The notes beneath the pieces were generated by a model. It did not search any database, was not told where the DNA came from, and worked only from the letters and a program-made list of their open reading frames with translations. Source: an uncultured Kordiimonas sp. (lineage in GTDB: Bacteria; Pseudomonadota; Alphaproteobacteria; Sphingomonadales; Kordiimonadaceae). Taken from it: DNA of 64,000 bases. The DNA is taken from contig CANNDZ010000001.1 of the NCBI GenBank assembly GCA_947503575.1, positions 682,001-746,000 of the forward strand, in the 5' to 3' direction. Position numbers and translations under genes: made by a program. This document shows positions 46,075 through 55,302 of this stretch, piece by piece. Positions within the stretch are counted from its first letter, which is position 1. Every line of letters begins with the position of its first letter.

Positions 46075-46228
46075 AGTGTTGCTCCTGAGCGGGTTTGGGC
46101 GACAGCAAAGCGGCAAGACCTTCACTTGTCAACTGAGACAAACTTTCCTTTGCCTTTACCGTAATTGAGGTCTAAGCCTAAGCGGAATTTTTGCCGTTTT
46201 ATCGGCTTGGAAGCAGACGGAGAAGATC

Positions 46229-47323
46229 ATGGCAGGACCAAAGGCCCACGAATGGATTGCCGACATGGCACCCTATGTGCCAGGCAAGGCAAAAGTTGAC
46301 GGTGTTAGCAACCCGGTAAAGCTGTCATCAAACGAATGCGTTTATGGTGCCAGCCCCAAAGCGCTGAAAGCATTTGAGGCATCCGTGGGCGACCTGTTGC
46401 GCTACCCGGAAGCTGATTCGGCGCAGTTGCGCCGCGCCATTGGGGATGTTTACGGGTTGGATGTGGACCGCATTGTATGCGGCGCGGGGTCAGACGATAT
46501 TCTGACGTTGTTGATCCATTCCTACGCGGGGCCGGGCGACGAGGTTATCTACTCCCAGTATGGTTTCATGGTGTATCCGGTGCAGACCAAAGCTGTTGGC
46601 GCAACCGGTATTGCTGTGCCGAACAAAAACTGGGGTGCGGATATTGATGGTATCCTTGATGCTGTCACTAACAAAACCAAACTGGTGTTTATCGATAACC
46701 CCAATAACCCGACTGGTGCTTATTTGCCCTGGTCAGAAATTGAGCGGCTGCACGCTGGTTTGCCAGATAGCGTTTTGTTGGTGCTCGACGCCGCCTATGC
46801 TGAATGCGTTACCGCTGCAGACTATAAGGCGGGGGAGGACCTGGTGGAACGCGCGAACAATGTGATTATGACGCGCACATTTTCAAAAATGTATGCGCTT
46901 GCCGGTCTGCGGGTCGGGTGGGCGTACGCGACACCTGGTGTGATTGATATCCTGAACCGTGTGCGCATGCCGTTTAACGTGTGCCTGCCGGGTCAGCCCG
47001 CGGCCATTGCTGCCGTAAAGGACACGGATCACCTCGCGGCGTCTGTTGCGTTCAACAAAGAATGGCGTGATGCGCTAACTGCTGGCCTGTCGGCTCTTGG
47101 CCTTGATGTGGTTGAAAGCCAAACAAACTTTGTGCTGGTCGGCTTTCCCACAGATGGTCCGTTTGATGCGGCGTCCGCCAATACACACCTGATGAAAAAC
47201 GGTTATATCGTGCGGGCGCTGCCATCTTTGCCGCATCACCTGCGCATTTCCATTGGTACGGCAGAACAAAACCGCGCTGTTATCGCGCTTTTGACCGAAT
47301 TTATGAACGGGTCCCCTGAATGA
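46229..47323 (+). CDS. hisC: Histidinol-phosphate / aromatic aminotransferase
   Basis: A 364-residue class II PLP aminotransferase. NECVYGASPKAL binds substrate, NPNNPTGAYL holds the conserved Asn, and RTFSKMYALAGLRVGW contains the PLP lysine. GGAG stands 6 nt before the ATG. Because it overlaps tyrC by 4 nt, it probably acts also (or mainly) on aromatic substrates, transaminating prephenate or phenylpyruvates, as hisC2 copies do in Alphaproteobacteria. Confidence 0.93.
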   Translation: MAGPKAHEWIADMAPYVPGKAKVDGVSNPVKLSSNECVYGASPKALKAFEASVGDLLRYPEADSAQLRRAIGDVYGLDVDRIVCGAGSDDILTLLIHSYAGPGDEVIYSQYGFMVYPVQTKAVGATGIAVPNKNWGADIDGILDAVTNKTKLVFIDNPNNPTGAYLPWSEIERLHAGLPDSVLLVLDAAYAECVTAADYKAGEDLVERANNVIMTRTFSKMYALAGLRVGWAYATPGVIDILNRVRMPFNVCLPGQPAAIAAVKDTDHLAASVAFNKEWRDALTAGLSALGLDVVESQTNFVLVGFPTDGPFDAASANTHLMKNGYIVRALPSLPHHLRISIGTAEQNRAVIALLTEFMNGSPE

Positions 47324-48246
47324 GTGAAACGGCGGCACCTGTTGGCAAGCTGACGGTCATCGGCGCGGGCCTTATTGGGTCGTCGGTGGTGCGGGCGGCT
47401 CGCCAGTATGGTGCCGCTGAAACCATTGCCCTTGCTGACGCTGACGCCGATGTGCTGGCGCGGGCGCGGGCGCTATCCCTGGCGGATAGCTACAGCGCTT
47501 CTGTTGCTGATGCGGTGGACGGCGCAGACCTGATTATTCTGGCGGTTCCTGTTGGTGCCATGGCCAATGTTGCCGTTGCGGCCGCGCCTGGCATGAAGCC
47601 AGGTGCCATTGTCAGTGATGTCGGCTCGGTGAAATCAAGTGTTCTGAAAGCGGTTGCCCCGCATTTGCCCGACGGCGTGCATTTCATCCCCGGGCACCCC
47701 GTTGCGGGTACCGAACAATCTGGCCCTGAAGCCGGGTTCGCCACCCTGTTTGATGGGCGCTGGTGTATTCTGACCCCGGCGGATGGTGCATCAGAAACAG
47801 CGCTATCCATTCTGTCTGATTTTTGGTCCAGGCTTGGCAGCACTGTTGATATCATGACGGCTGACCATCATGACCTGGTGCTGGCGATCACTTCGCATGT
47901 GCCGCACCTTATTGCATACAATATTGTGGGCACAGCCAACGATCTCGAAACCGTAACCCGCTCTGAAGTGATCAAATATTCAGCGGGTGGCTTCCGGGAT
48001 TTCACCCGCATCGCGGCGTCTGATCCCACCATGTGGCGCGATGTTTTCCTGAATAACAAAGACGCAGTGCTGGAAATGCTGGGGCGCTTTAATGAAGACC
48101 TGACCGCTTTGCAGCGCGCTATTCGTTGGGGTGATGGGGATGCCTTGTTTGACCTCTTTAGCCGCACACGGGAAATTCGCCGCCGGATCATCGACGCTGG
48201 TCAGGATGAAGCAGCGGTTGATTTTGGTCGTCCGCACGACGACTAA
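47320..48246 (+). CDS. tyrC: Prephenate / arogenate dehydrogenase
   Basis: A 308-residue NAD(P)-dependent enzyme of tyrosine synthesis. VIGAGLIGSSVVRAA is the Rossmann loop, SDVGSVKSSVL and FIPGHPVAGTEQSGPEA the substrate region, and SHVPHLIAYNIV the later helix. There is no ACT domain, so it lacks that form of feedback. It starts within the end of hisC (ATGA overlap), giving a two-gene aromatic unit. Confidence 0.94.
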   Translation: MSETAAPVGKLTVIGAGLIGSSVVRAARQYGAAETIALADADADVLARARALSLADSYSASVADAVDGADLIILAVPVGAMANVAVAAAPGMKPGAIVSDVGSVKSSVLKAVAPHLPDGVHFIPGHPVAGTEQSGPEAGFATLFDGRWCILTPADGASETALSILSDFWSRLGSTVDIMTADHHDLVLAITSHVPHLIAYNIVGTANDLETVTRSEVIKYSAGGFRDFTRIAASDPTMWRDVFLNNKDAVLEMLGRFNEDLTALQRAIRWGDGDALFDLFSRTREIRRRIIDAGQDEAAVDFGRPHDD

Positions 48247-48254
48247 AACACCTG

Positions 48255-49199
48255 TTACTGATCAACGACCGGTGGCAGGCTTAATACATCATTACCTTCA
48301 ACCAATACTGCACCGTTTTGCAGCATCAGTGCCGTCTCCGCTGGTAACGATGCGGGTAGCCCTACGCCAAAGGCAGTCAATCTTTTTTGGGCCTCGCGCC
48401 AATCATTGGCTTTTATACTGGCGCTACCCAGCGGTCTAAACGCTTCATCCAAGGTCAGGTCACCGCTTGCCAGCAGCTCTAGCGGCCCGGCTTTCCATGT
48501 CAGGTTATCAATTTCCAGCAATCCGCCTTCATCCCGCCAGACACCAAGCTCTGTCTGAGACCAGTCTTTCACTCCGGGCCCGCTGATGCCGCCCATAAAT
48601 TCAAGCGTGCCGCCGCCGCTTTCTGCATACATGCGAAACTCTAGTGTGCGTTTTTCATACAGCCCAACAGATGCGCCAGATGCCGCATCGTCGCTGTAGT
48701 CCTTGCCAATTAGCAGGCTCCACTGTGTCAGCGCAGGCACATTTCGCGGGCTTGAAACGCGCATATCGGTCGCGCCAGCTGAGTCAATTTTGACCACCAT
48801 CTTGTTGCCGTCATGCATCCGGTAACTTGCCTGTAGAAATTCTTCAAAAAAGCTGACCCCGCCGTCCGCCAGTGCAATCTGGTTTCCGGCCGCCTGCACC
48901 ACCCAATGATCCGGTGTCCACAGATGAGAAACAAGCGTTAGTCGCTCGCTGGCAATTTCAAGGCCGCCCTGCCGCGTTGCCACATCCAGGTCGTCAATTT
49001 CAATCACCAGGCGGTACGGAAAGCCAGACAGTTTAATGTCGCCGTGTTTAACGCGCAGGCCCGTGTCCAGCCAGCCGGACAGTGTTGCGGTTACCAGTTT
49101 TTGCGTGCGGAAGCCAACCGTGTACCAAAGGCCAACATACCCCAGCGCCAGCAAAACCAGCATGGTAACAATCGTTCTGAAATTAAACAAGTTGGGCAT
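48255..49199 (-). CDS. DUF2125 domain protein
   Basis: A 314-residue protein with an N-terminal membrane anchor (IVTMLVLLALGYVGLWYTVG). LKVKHG-like segments (VKHGDIKLSGFPYRLVIEI) match the alphaproteobacterial DUF2125 (PF09898), a beta-rich family related to the AsmA-like repeats, of unknown function in the periplasm. GGAGA stands 4 nt before the ATG. It converges on tyrC and lies near YdcF and FtsX in the same direction. Confidence 0.87.
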   Translation of the reverse strand: MPNLFNFRTIVTMLVLLALGYVGLWYTVGFRTQKLVTATLSGWLDTGLRVKHGDIKLSGFPYRLVIEIDDLDVATRQGGLEIASERLTLVSHLWTPDHWVVQAAGNQIALADGGVSFFEEFLQASYRMHDGNKMVVKIDSAGATDMRVSSPRNVPALTQWSLLIGKDYSDDAASGASVGLYEKRTLEFRMYAESGGGTLEFMGGISGPGVKDWSQTELGVWRDEGGLLEIDNLTWKAGPLELLASGDLTLDEAFRPLGSASIKANDWREAQKRLTAFGVGLPASLPAETALMLQNGAVLVEGNDVLSLPPVVDQ

Positions 49200-49245
49200 G
49201 GTGTCTCCGAAAGCAAAACAGCAATTCTGTGGCGCTCAAGCTTTA

Positions 49246-49812
49246 TTACACAGATAACGCCGTACGGGCGTATGTAACGATGAATTTGGCGTATTCAATG
49301 ACCAGTCCTTCAAATGAAATGCTGGCTTCTACCGGATACGGCAATATTTCGCTGTTTGGCATCGCTGCTTCCAGCAGTAGTTTACTGCGATGCATATGAT
49401 AATCCGACGTCACGACATACAAACGCTTGAAGTCATGATCCCGCGCCCATTTCGCCGTCTCCAGGGCATTGTCGATGGTATTGACCGAGATACGGTCCAG
49501 ATCAACACAACAGTCAAACAGATCCGGTGTGCCGTTGGTCCGCCGGATCAAGTCCTGATCCCCGACAGACTGATGCACACCAGATACCAAAAGTCGTCTG
49601 CCTTTGTCCTGCGTTAACAACATAAAACCTGCTTCCAGCCGTCCCTTTCCACCGGTTAGCACAACAATGCCGTCGGCAGGCTCAAGGGCGTTTGCATCGG
49701 TTTCTGTTGGCAAGGTGAGCGAAAAGATCAACAATCCCGCAGCCCAGACGCAGACGATAATGACAATGGCCTTAGCCAGTTTTTTGATGCTGGATGAGAT
49801 GCCGGTTTTCAT
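49246..49812 (-). CDS. YdcF/SanA-like DUF218 protein
   Basis: A 188-residue protein with one N-terminal span (about residues 12-32) and a DUF218 (PF02698) domain in the periplasm. DGIVVLTGGKGRLEAGF, NTIDNALETAKWARD and VVTSDYHMHRSKLLL are the diagnostic segments. Relatives include ElyC/SanA, which affect the envelope and lipid-carrier use. It follows ftsX by 9 nt, so it belongs to the ftsE-ftsX transcript. Confidence 0.9.
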   Translation of the reverse strand: MKTGISSSIKKLAKAIVIIVCVWAAGLLIFSLTLPTETDANALEPADGIVVLTGGKGRLEAGFMLLTQDKGRRLLVSGVHQSVGDQDLIRRTNGTPDLFDCCVDLDRISVNTIDNALETAKWARDHDFKRLYVVTSDYHMHRSKLLLEAAMPNSEILPYPVEASISFEGLVIEYAKFIVTYARTALSV

Positions 49813-49821
49813 CGGACCGCT

Positions 49822-50700
49822 CTACATAAGGTCGCGCAGTGCGCTGCGCACAGTCAGGCGGGCTGTTACCATGGTCAACAAAGCCGCCACTACGGGTAAC
49901 AGCAGTAACCACGCGCTGAAATCGGCGTTTGGCGTGAAGGCGGACACCAACCCTTCGCCAACGGTTGCTGCCATCCGGGAAACGAGCCATAGGGTCGTCA
50001 GTGCAAACACAATACCGACCAAACCACCTTTAACGCCGTGCGACAGGTACCTCAGGTCGAAAGCTCGGCAAATCATGGCGTCCTCGGCCCCCATCAAGTG
50101 CATGATGGCGATAGGCTCTGCATGGGTTGCAAGCCCGGCCCGGCAGCCAAAAATTACAATCGCAATCGTTGACAGAACAACCATGCCCACAACAGCATAC
50201 AGAACAATCTGAATAACAGCAGCTAGTTCAAGGATTTGGCCCAGCCACGCCTGATGGTCGTCCAATCGGGCACCGGGCGATGCAATACGCAGCCGTTCAT
50301 TCAAGGCTTGGGCATTAACCGGTGTAACCCCATCCAGTTGCACATCAATCAGGCTGGGAATGGGCAGATTGGCATCAATCGGCAAATCACCCAGCCATGG
50401 AGACACCAGCGCCATCACGTCAGCACTGGCTAACACAGTTGCATCGGCAACACCGGGTGTTGCGCGCAGTAGCCTTAGGGCCGCATCCGTTTGACGGGTG
50501 CGCTCTTCAGGGTCTGATACAACAATCTGAACGGTTATATTGCTTGCCAGTCCCTGGCTCCAGCGGTCGATGCCACTGCCGATGGCGACGGCGCTGGCAA
50601 TCGCAAGCGCGCATAAAAACAGCATGACGCCAATCACCCATGGTAACAGACCTTCCCGATCTTTGGATTTGGGCAAAAACTGGAGTGTGCGGCCCCACAT
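49822..50700 (-). CDS. ftsX: Cell division protein FtsX
   Basis: A 292-residue permease-like protein with four spans and a periplasmic loop (about residues 55-165) that in other bacteria controls cell-wall hydrolases. [14 protein letters not shown] and [18 protein letters not shown] are family-typical. ATG overlaps the ftsE stop by one base. With FtsE it forms the ATP-driven switch at the divisome. Confidence 0.93.
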   Translation of the reverse strand: MWGRTLQFLPKSKDREGLLPWVIGVMLFLCALAIASAVAIGSGIDRWSQGLASNITVQIVVSDPEERTRQTDAALRLLRATPGVADATVLASADVMALVSPWLGDLPIDANLPIPSLIDVQLDGVTPVNAQALNERLRIASPGARLDDHQAWLGQILELAAVIQIVLYAVVGMVVLSTIAIVIFGCRAGLATHAEPIAIMHLMGAEDAMICRAFDLRYLSHGVKGGLVGIVFALTTLWLVSRMAATVGEGLVSAFTPNADFSAWLLLLPVVAALLTMVTARLTVRSALRDLM

Positions 50701-51401
50701 CAGACTGTTTCCCCAGTGTTGATGGCGGGACTATCGGCCATGGTAGTGCGTTGGCCCAGTTTGCCTTTTGCAAGGCTCAGGACCGGCGCACCAATGGCAG
50801 AAACAAGCGTTTCATCGTGGGTCGCGACAATGGTGGTGGTGCCCAATTTGTTCAGTTCAACAAACAAGTGCATCAGCCGCTCAGACATTTCGGGGTCCAC
50901 GTTACCTGTGGGTTCGTCCGCCACCAGCAGGTCCGGTTTGTTGATCACCGCGCGGGCGATCGCAACACGTTGTTTTTCACCGCCTGATAGTGTCGCAGGC
51001 TTGGCATTAAGCCGGTCTTCAAGCCCAACCCATACCAGCAGTTCTTCAACATGGTCTTGAACCTGTTTTTTTGTGGCACCCTTGATGCGAAGTGGCAGGG
51101 CAACATTTTCAAACGCCGTTAAATGATCAAACAGGCGGAAGTCCTGAAATACAACGCCGATGCGTCGCCTGAGCCGGGGCAGGTCATCCCGCCCCAGCGT
51201 TGCCAGGTCACGGCCAAAAAAATTCACCAGTCCGCGCGATGGGCGGTGCGCAAGGTACAGAAGCTTCAGCAGGGTGGTTTTGCCAGCGCCCGAAGGGCCA
51301 ACCAGAAAATGGAAAGACCCTTTTTCAAGCGCAAAAGACACATCTTGGAGGATTTCCGCCCCCATTCCGTATCGCATGCCCACATTTTCAAAAGTGATCA
51401 T
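50700..51401 (-). CDS. ftsE: Cell division ATP-binding protein FtsE
   Basis: A 233-residue ABC ATPase. [12 protein letters not shown] starts the protein, Walker A is [14 protein letters not shown], the signature [14 protein letters not shown] and Walker [14 protein letters not shown]. The frame is open to 51440, but the ATG at 51401 gives the standard N-terminus. It precedes ftsX with a one-base overlap, and YdcF follows. The 276-nt region upstream separates it from the zinc-ribbon gene. Confidence 0.96.
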   Translation of the reverse strand: MITFENVGMRYGMGAEILQDVSFALEKGSFHFLVGPSGAGKTTLLKLLYLAHRPSRGLVNFFGRDLATLGRDDLPRLRRRIGVVFQDFRLFDHLTAFENVALPLRIKGATKKQVQDHVEELLVWVGLEDRLNAKPATLSGGEKQRVAIARAVINKPDLLVADEPTGNVDPEMSERLMHLFVELNKLGTTTIVATHDETLVSAIGAPVLSLAKGKLGQRTTMADSPAINTGETV

Positions 51402-51619
51402 AAAAGGTGGCCTGAGTGTTGTTCCCGCGCACTTTTGCATACGCAGATCAGCAGGTCTAGTCTGGGGTCAGGGCGCATCAATATGACTTCATCCGGTTTA
51501 GGTTCATGCCAAGGCTGTTTATCCCGGCTCAGGTGGCTGAAACGCTTGAAACATGCAAGTCCCAGGGTTCTTGGCTCTAAAGCCTTTGCTTGTATTTTTC
51601 GCCTCGTGACTTATAGAGT

Positions 51620-51647
51620 TAACGTGAAGGCAATATTAACTATTATA
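51620..51647 (+). promoter_or_regulatory. Possible promoter of the zinc-ribbon gene
   Basis: TTAACG (51620-51625) and TATTAT (51642-51647) are 16 nt apart in an AT-rich stretch about 70 nt before the start of the MJ0042-type gene. The boxes are only approximate matches. Confidence 0.3.
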
Positions 51648-51716
51648 CGGTAATTTATTGCTAGTTTTTGCGGCAACAGCCCCTATTGCGCAGTGGTGGG
51701 AAGTAACTGACACATT

Positions 51717-52796
51717 ATGATCCTTGTTTGTCCTTCATGTGATTCAAAATTCAAGGTTCCGGACAACGCCATCCCGCCGGAAGGCCGGAAGGTGCGTTGT
51801 GCGCAATGTGGTCATGTGTGGCACGCAACCCGGGCGCATGAGCTAAAGCCGACAGCTGCGCCCGCAACCGCGGCAGCACGGGCTCCAGCTGCAGCGGCCT
51901 TTACACCGCCGGTTGCAGAAGTTGACGCCGGTGCGGCGGCAAAGGCAGCGGCCATCCGTCGTAGTGTTGTGTCTGAAGAAGAAAACGTGACCGCGCCGGA
52001 CCCGGACGAAAACCTTTTCGATGAAGGCATAGAAGGTGCGCCCGTGGCGGGTGCCGACCATGATTTACGCAGTGATGCAACTTTCACCGATGAGTTTGAT
52101 GGCGGCGGCCTGGATCAGCACGATTATGAGGCAGACGTCGATCACACAGAAGACGACGCTGACCAAATGGGCGGCGAAGACGAAGACTTCGACGACTTTG
52201 ACGAAGACGATATTCTGGCGCGGCGGCGTGGTGATTTGCACCGCGAAGCCGTTTTGAAGGCGCGGGCCCGCAACCAGCTTTTGTTGAACATTGGCTGGGG
52301 TAGCCTTGTTGTTTTTGTCTTGGCTCTGCTGGGGGCTTTGTTCTTCATGAAAGACACGGTGACCGGTGCGTTTCCCGGAACCAACCAACTGTATGACTTT
52401 TTTGCAGAAACTCAGGCAGAGGCCCTTTATCAGCCAGAGGCAGACAAGCCATTGTCCAAGCCCATTACCGAAACGGAAGTATACGTGCGCGCGGGTCTTA
52501 TCCGTGACCGGATGCGCATAGAAACCGTTGATGGCCAAAGCCAGGTTGTGATTGTTGGCCAACTCGAAAATACTGGCCAGCGGGCGGCTAATGTGCCGAA
52601 GGTGGAAATCAGTATCAAGGACGGCCGGGGGCGCGTGCTGGACCAGTGGGTGTTTGATCCACCGGGGCTTGTGCTCCGGCGCCTCAGCAGTTTGTCTTTT
52701 GAAACGACACGTCCTGTCCCTGATGGGATGATGAGCGTTGAGGTAAAGCCGCTTGAGGGCACCAAATCTGACAACAGGGCACCGTCGCAGTTATGA
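51717..52796 (+). CDS. MJ0042-type zinc-ribbon protein with a C-terminal DUF3426-like domain
   Basis: A 359-residue protein. The N-terminus is a zinc ribbon of two CxxC pairs (CPSCDSKF and CAQCGHVW; MJ0042/PF13717). A long Ala/Pro then highly acidic linker (Asp/Glu-rich, about residues 100-165) follows, then a single membrane span (about 195-215), and a periplasmic beta domain (EVYVRAGLIRDRM onward). The arrangement is common next to ftsE in Alphaproteobacteria; its role is unknown. The gene overlaps hpt by 4 nt (ATGA). Confidence 0.88.
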   Translation: MILVCPSCDSKFKVPDNAIPPEGRKVRCAQCGHVWHATRAHELKPTAAPATAAARAPAAAAFTPPVAEVDAGAAAKAAAIRRSVVSEEENVTAPDPDENLFDEGIEGAPVAGADHDLRSDATFTDEFDGGGLDQHDYEADVDHTEDDADQMGGEDEDFDDFDEDDILARRRGDLHREAVLKARARNQLLLNIGWGSLVVFVLALLGALFFMKDTVTGAFPGTNQLYDFFAETQAEALYQPEADKPLSKPITETEVYVRAGLIRDRMRIETVDGQSQVVIVGQLENTGQRAANVPKVEISIKDGRGRVLDQWVFDPPGLVLRRLSSLSFETTRPVPDGMMSVEVKPLEGTKSDNRAPSQL

Positions 52797-53347
52797 ACCC
52801 TTTTTTCGACTGGAACAAAGCGGGCGACGCTCACCATGGCATCGAGCCGGTTTTTACGGCAGACGAAATTGTCGCCAAGGTTGATGACCTTGCTGAACGG
52901 CTGGTGCGGTGGTTTGATGAAGAACCCGTTGCGCAGGTTTTGATGAACGGTGCCATGATGTTTGCCGCCGACCTGTCGCGTGCCATGTCTGTGCGGGGAT
53001 GTGTGATGGAAATGGATTTCATCCAAACCGAAAAAAACCGCCAAACCCGCGATGTTACACTGACGGCGGCGTCTAACCTTGATGTAAAGGGGCGCGATGT
53101 ACTGCTGATTGACGACATCTATGACGATGGTGGATCGCTATCTTTTGCGTATGAGCATTTTACCGCGCTCGGCGCGCAGTCTGTCACCAGCGTAGTATTG
53201 CTTGACAAAAGTGGTGGCCGTGACACTAAAATAAAACCTGATTTTGTTGGGTTTGAGTGCCCCGATATTTTTGTCATCGGCTACGGGATGGATATTGCGT
53301 ACCGGTACAGGGAATTGCCATTCATTGGCAAGATGGGGCGCGCGTAA
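52793..53347 (+). CDS. hpt: Hypoxanthine phosphoribosyltransferase family protein
   Basis: A 184-residue PRTase. The PRPP loop is VLLIDDIYDDGGS, the pyrophosphate loop is the VLMNGAMMF segment and the purine-binding end is DIAYRYRELPFIG. It salvages hypoxanthine and guanine. The EMDFIQ at the usual EFD position is slightly changed. It is coupled to the zinc-ribbon gene by overlapping codons and precedes a response regulator by 35 nt. Confidence 0.88.
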   Translation: MNPFFDWNKAGDAHHGIEPVFTADEIVAKVDDLAERLVRWFDEEPVAQVLMNGAMMFAADLSRAMSVRGCVMEMDFIQTEKNRQTRDVTLTAASNLDVKGRDVLLIDDIYDDGGSLSFAYEHFTALGAQSVTSVVLLDKSGGRDTKIKPDFVGFECPDIFVIGYGMDIAYRYRELPFIGKMGRA

Positions 53348-53382
53348 ACCGAACATAGATAATGTTTGCGGAGGCTGTTGCT

Positions 53383-53811
53383 GTGGGGGCAAGCCAGCAA
53401 GAGCATGGAACATCAGACGTTCCGGGGGATATGAAACCTGTGGCACAGGTGTTATTGGCCGAAGATGAAGATACAGTGCGCGAGTTTGTCTCGCGGGTAT
53501 TGACCATGCACGGTCATAGCGTCCTGGAGGCATGCGACGGCGCAGAAGCTGTCGAACAGATGAACCAGCATCATTTTGACCTTTTGCTCACCGATATTGT
53601 GATGCCGATCATGGACGGTATTTCGCTTGCGCTGAAAGTGCGGGCAACCCGGCCGGATGTGCCAATTATCCTGATGACGGGTTATGCCAATGAAAGCCAG
53701 CGGGCGCATAACCTGTCTGTTTTAATCGAAGAGTTGCTGACCAAGCCCTTTAATAAGGACGAGCTGGTTGCAGCAGTGAACAAGGCGCTTAACGGATCCG
53801 ATAAAAGCTGA
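53383..53811 (+). CDS. cpdR: CpdR-like single-domain response regulator
   Basis: A receiver-only protein. LLAEDEDTVREFV holds the acidic pair, LLLTDIVMPIMDG the phosphoryl aspartate, LMTGYAN the conserved Thr, and LLTKPFNKDEL the Lys. The order and the RxHNL region resemble CpdR, which in Caulobacter directs ClpXP proteolysis under CckA-ChpT control. The GTG at 53383 has GGAGG 8 nt upstream; the ATG at 53431 is closer to the domain and is an alternative. No output domain is present. Confidence 0.8.
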   Translation: MGASQQEHGTSDVPGDMKPVAQVLLAEDEDTVREFVSRVLTMHGHSVLEACDGAEAVEQMNQHHFDLLLTDIVMPIMDGISLALKVRATRPDVPIILMTGYANESQRAHNLSVLIEELLTKPFNKDELVAAVNKALNGSDKS

Positions 53812-53817
53812 ATAAAG

Positions 53818-55095
53818 TCAGCGGGTTAGCCAGTTTGGCACAGTATCCATACCAATCATATCATCCAGCGTCGGGCGTGCCCGCACCACAGCATACTCAC
53901 TGCCGTTGACAAGAACTTCCGGCACCAGCTCACGCGTGTTGTAGGTGGATGCCATCACGGCGCCGTAGGCCCCTGCAGATTTAAACGCCACCAGATCACC
54001 CGGGTTCATGGGGACAGTTTTGCGGGCTTTGGCAAACGTATCGCCGGTTTCACACACGGGGCCGACAAAGTCTGCCTGAACCGAGGCATTGCGGGCGTTG
54101 TCGCCTGGCTCCGCCACCGGCAGGATGTTATGAAATGCATCATACATGGCGGGGCGTAGCAGGTCGTTCATGGCCGCATCAACAATGTAAAACAGGCGAT
54201 CTTCTCCTTGTTTTACATAGAGAAGTTCCGACAACAGAATACCTGCGTTACCGGCGATAAGGCGCCCGGGCTCAAGGATAATGGAGCAGGGCAGGTCACC
54301 CAGCACTTGCTTGATCATGGACCCGTAATCCACGGGGCTTGGCGGCGTTTCTGCGTCCGGGTCATAAGGGATGCCAAGCCCACCGCCCAGATCGATATGC
54401 TCAATGGCGTGGCCTTCGCTGCGCAAGTCCTTCACCAACGAAACGACCTTTTCAAACGCCAGCTTGAAGGGGTCCAGGTCGGTCAGTTGTGAGCCAATAT
54501 GCACATCAACGCCGGTTGCGCGCACATTCGGTAAGTTATTGATTTCACGATAAACTTCAGGGGCCTTGGCCCAGGAAATGCCGAACTTGTTTTCCGATTT
54601 GCCGGTGGCAATTTTGTGGTGCGTTTTGGCATCGACATCAGGGTTTACCCGCATGGAAACCGGCGCAATCTGGCCCATTTCACCGGCGACATGATTAAGC
54701 GCCTCCAGCTCCGGCTCGCTTTCCACATTGAACTGTTTGATGCCGACTTCAAGCGCGCGGCGCATCTCGCTTGGTTTCTTGCCAACCCCTGAAAAAACAA
54801 TGCGTTGCGGCGGAATGCCAGCTTTTAGAGCGCGTTCAAGCTCACCGATGGAGACAACATCCGCGCCCGCGCCCTCGGCTGCCAGCGTCGCCAGTACCGC
54901 CTGGTTGCTGTTGGCCTTGACAGCGAAGCATACCAAGGCATTGAGGCCCTCGAACGCGGATGAAAACACCCGGAAATGCCGCTGTAATGTGGCGGTGGAA
55001 TAGACATAAACCGGCGTGCCAACCTCGCGCGCAATGCGGCTCAAGGGTACATCTTCGGCGTACATTTCACCGTTTTTGTAGGAAAAATGGTCCAT
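53818..55095 (-). CDS. lysA: Diaminopimelate decarboxylase
   Basis: A 425-residue PLP enzyme, final step to lysine. LVCFAVKANSNQ holds the PLP lysine, HIDLGGGLGIPY and EPGRLIAGNAG bind phosphate and substrate, and GPVCETGDTFA supplies the catalytic Cys. It follows lptM and argH in the same direction, as in most Alphaproteobacteria. Its end is 6 nt from the stop of the convergent response regulator. Confidence 0.96.
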   Translation of the reverse strand: MDHFSYKNGEMYAEDVPLSRIAREVGTPVYVYSTATLQRHFRVFSSAFEGLNALVCFAVKANSNQAVLATLAAEGAGADVVSIGELERALKAGIPPQRIVFSGVGKKPSEMRRALEVGIKQFNVESEPELEALNHVAGEMGQIAPVSMRVNPDVDAKTHHKIATGKSENKFGISWAKAPEVYREINNLPNVRATGVDVHIGSQLTDLDPFKLAFEKVVSLVKDLRSEGHAIEHIDLGGGLGIPYDPDAETPPSPVDYGSMIKQVLGDLPCSIILEPGRLIAGNAGILLSELLYVKQGEDRLFYIVDAAMNDLLRPAMYDAFHNILPVAEPGDNARNASVQADFVGPVCETGDTFAKARKTVPMNPGDLVAFKSAGAYGAVMASTYNTRELVPEVLVNGSEYAVVRARPTLDDMIGMDTVPNWLTR

Positions 55096-55104
55096 AAAAG
55101 GGGC

Positions 55105-55302
55105 CTAACCGATAAAAAACTTACGAGAATGGATCAAAAAGTTACGAGAAGGGGCCAAAAAAGGCGCAGAAACAGCAAAAACGGCGGAAATTGCGGCCTC
55201 CCGCGAGGGGGGCTTAACATCGCCTTTTTTGCCGCAAGCCGACACGCTGATCACCAAACAGGTCGCAACGACAGTTTTTGCAAAAATTCGGGCAACGCTC
55301 AT
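55105..55302 (-). CDS. lptM: LptM family small lipoprotein
   Basis: About 65 residues. The lipobox VSAC is followed by GKKGDVKPP, the short conserved LptM (formerly YifL, Lipoprotein_19) motif. LptM helps the LptD translocon mature in E. coli. The ATG at 55302 overlaps the argH stop (ATGA) and has GGAG 8 nt upstream. The C-terminal end carries a 7-residue tandem repeat (FLAPSRN / FLIHSRK), from a 21-bp DNA duplication. Confidence 0.88.
   Translation of the reverse strand: MSVARIFAKTVVATCLVISVSACGKKGDVKPPSREAAISAVFAVSAPFLAPSRNFLIHSRKFFIG
55114..55156. repeat. 21-bp imperfect tandem repeat in lptM
   Basis: Two units, both built on TTACGAGAA flanked by A runs and ending GGATC or GGGCC, lie at about 55114-55135 and 55136-55156. 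They encode the repeated FLxxSRx in the lipoprotein tail. The period equals seven codons, so the reading frame is kept. Confidence 0.6.

Noticed and set aside
46075-46228. Possible SAM riboswitch in the metX leader
   Set aside because: The divergent metX/hisC region lacks the conserved SAM-II core and S-box features; only a short CTTAGGCTTAG repeat is seen.
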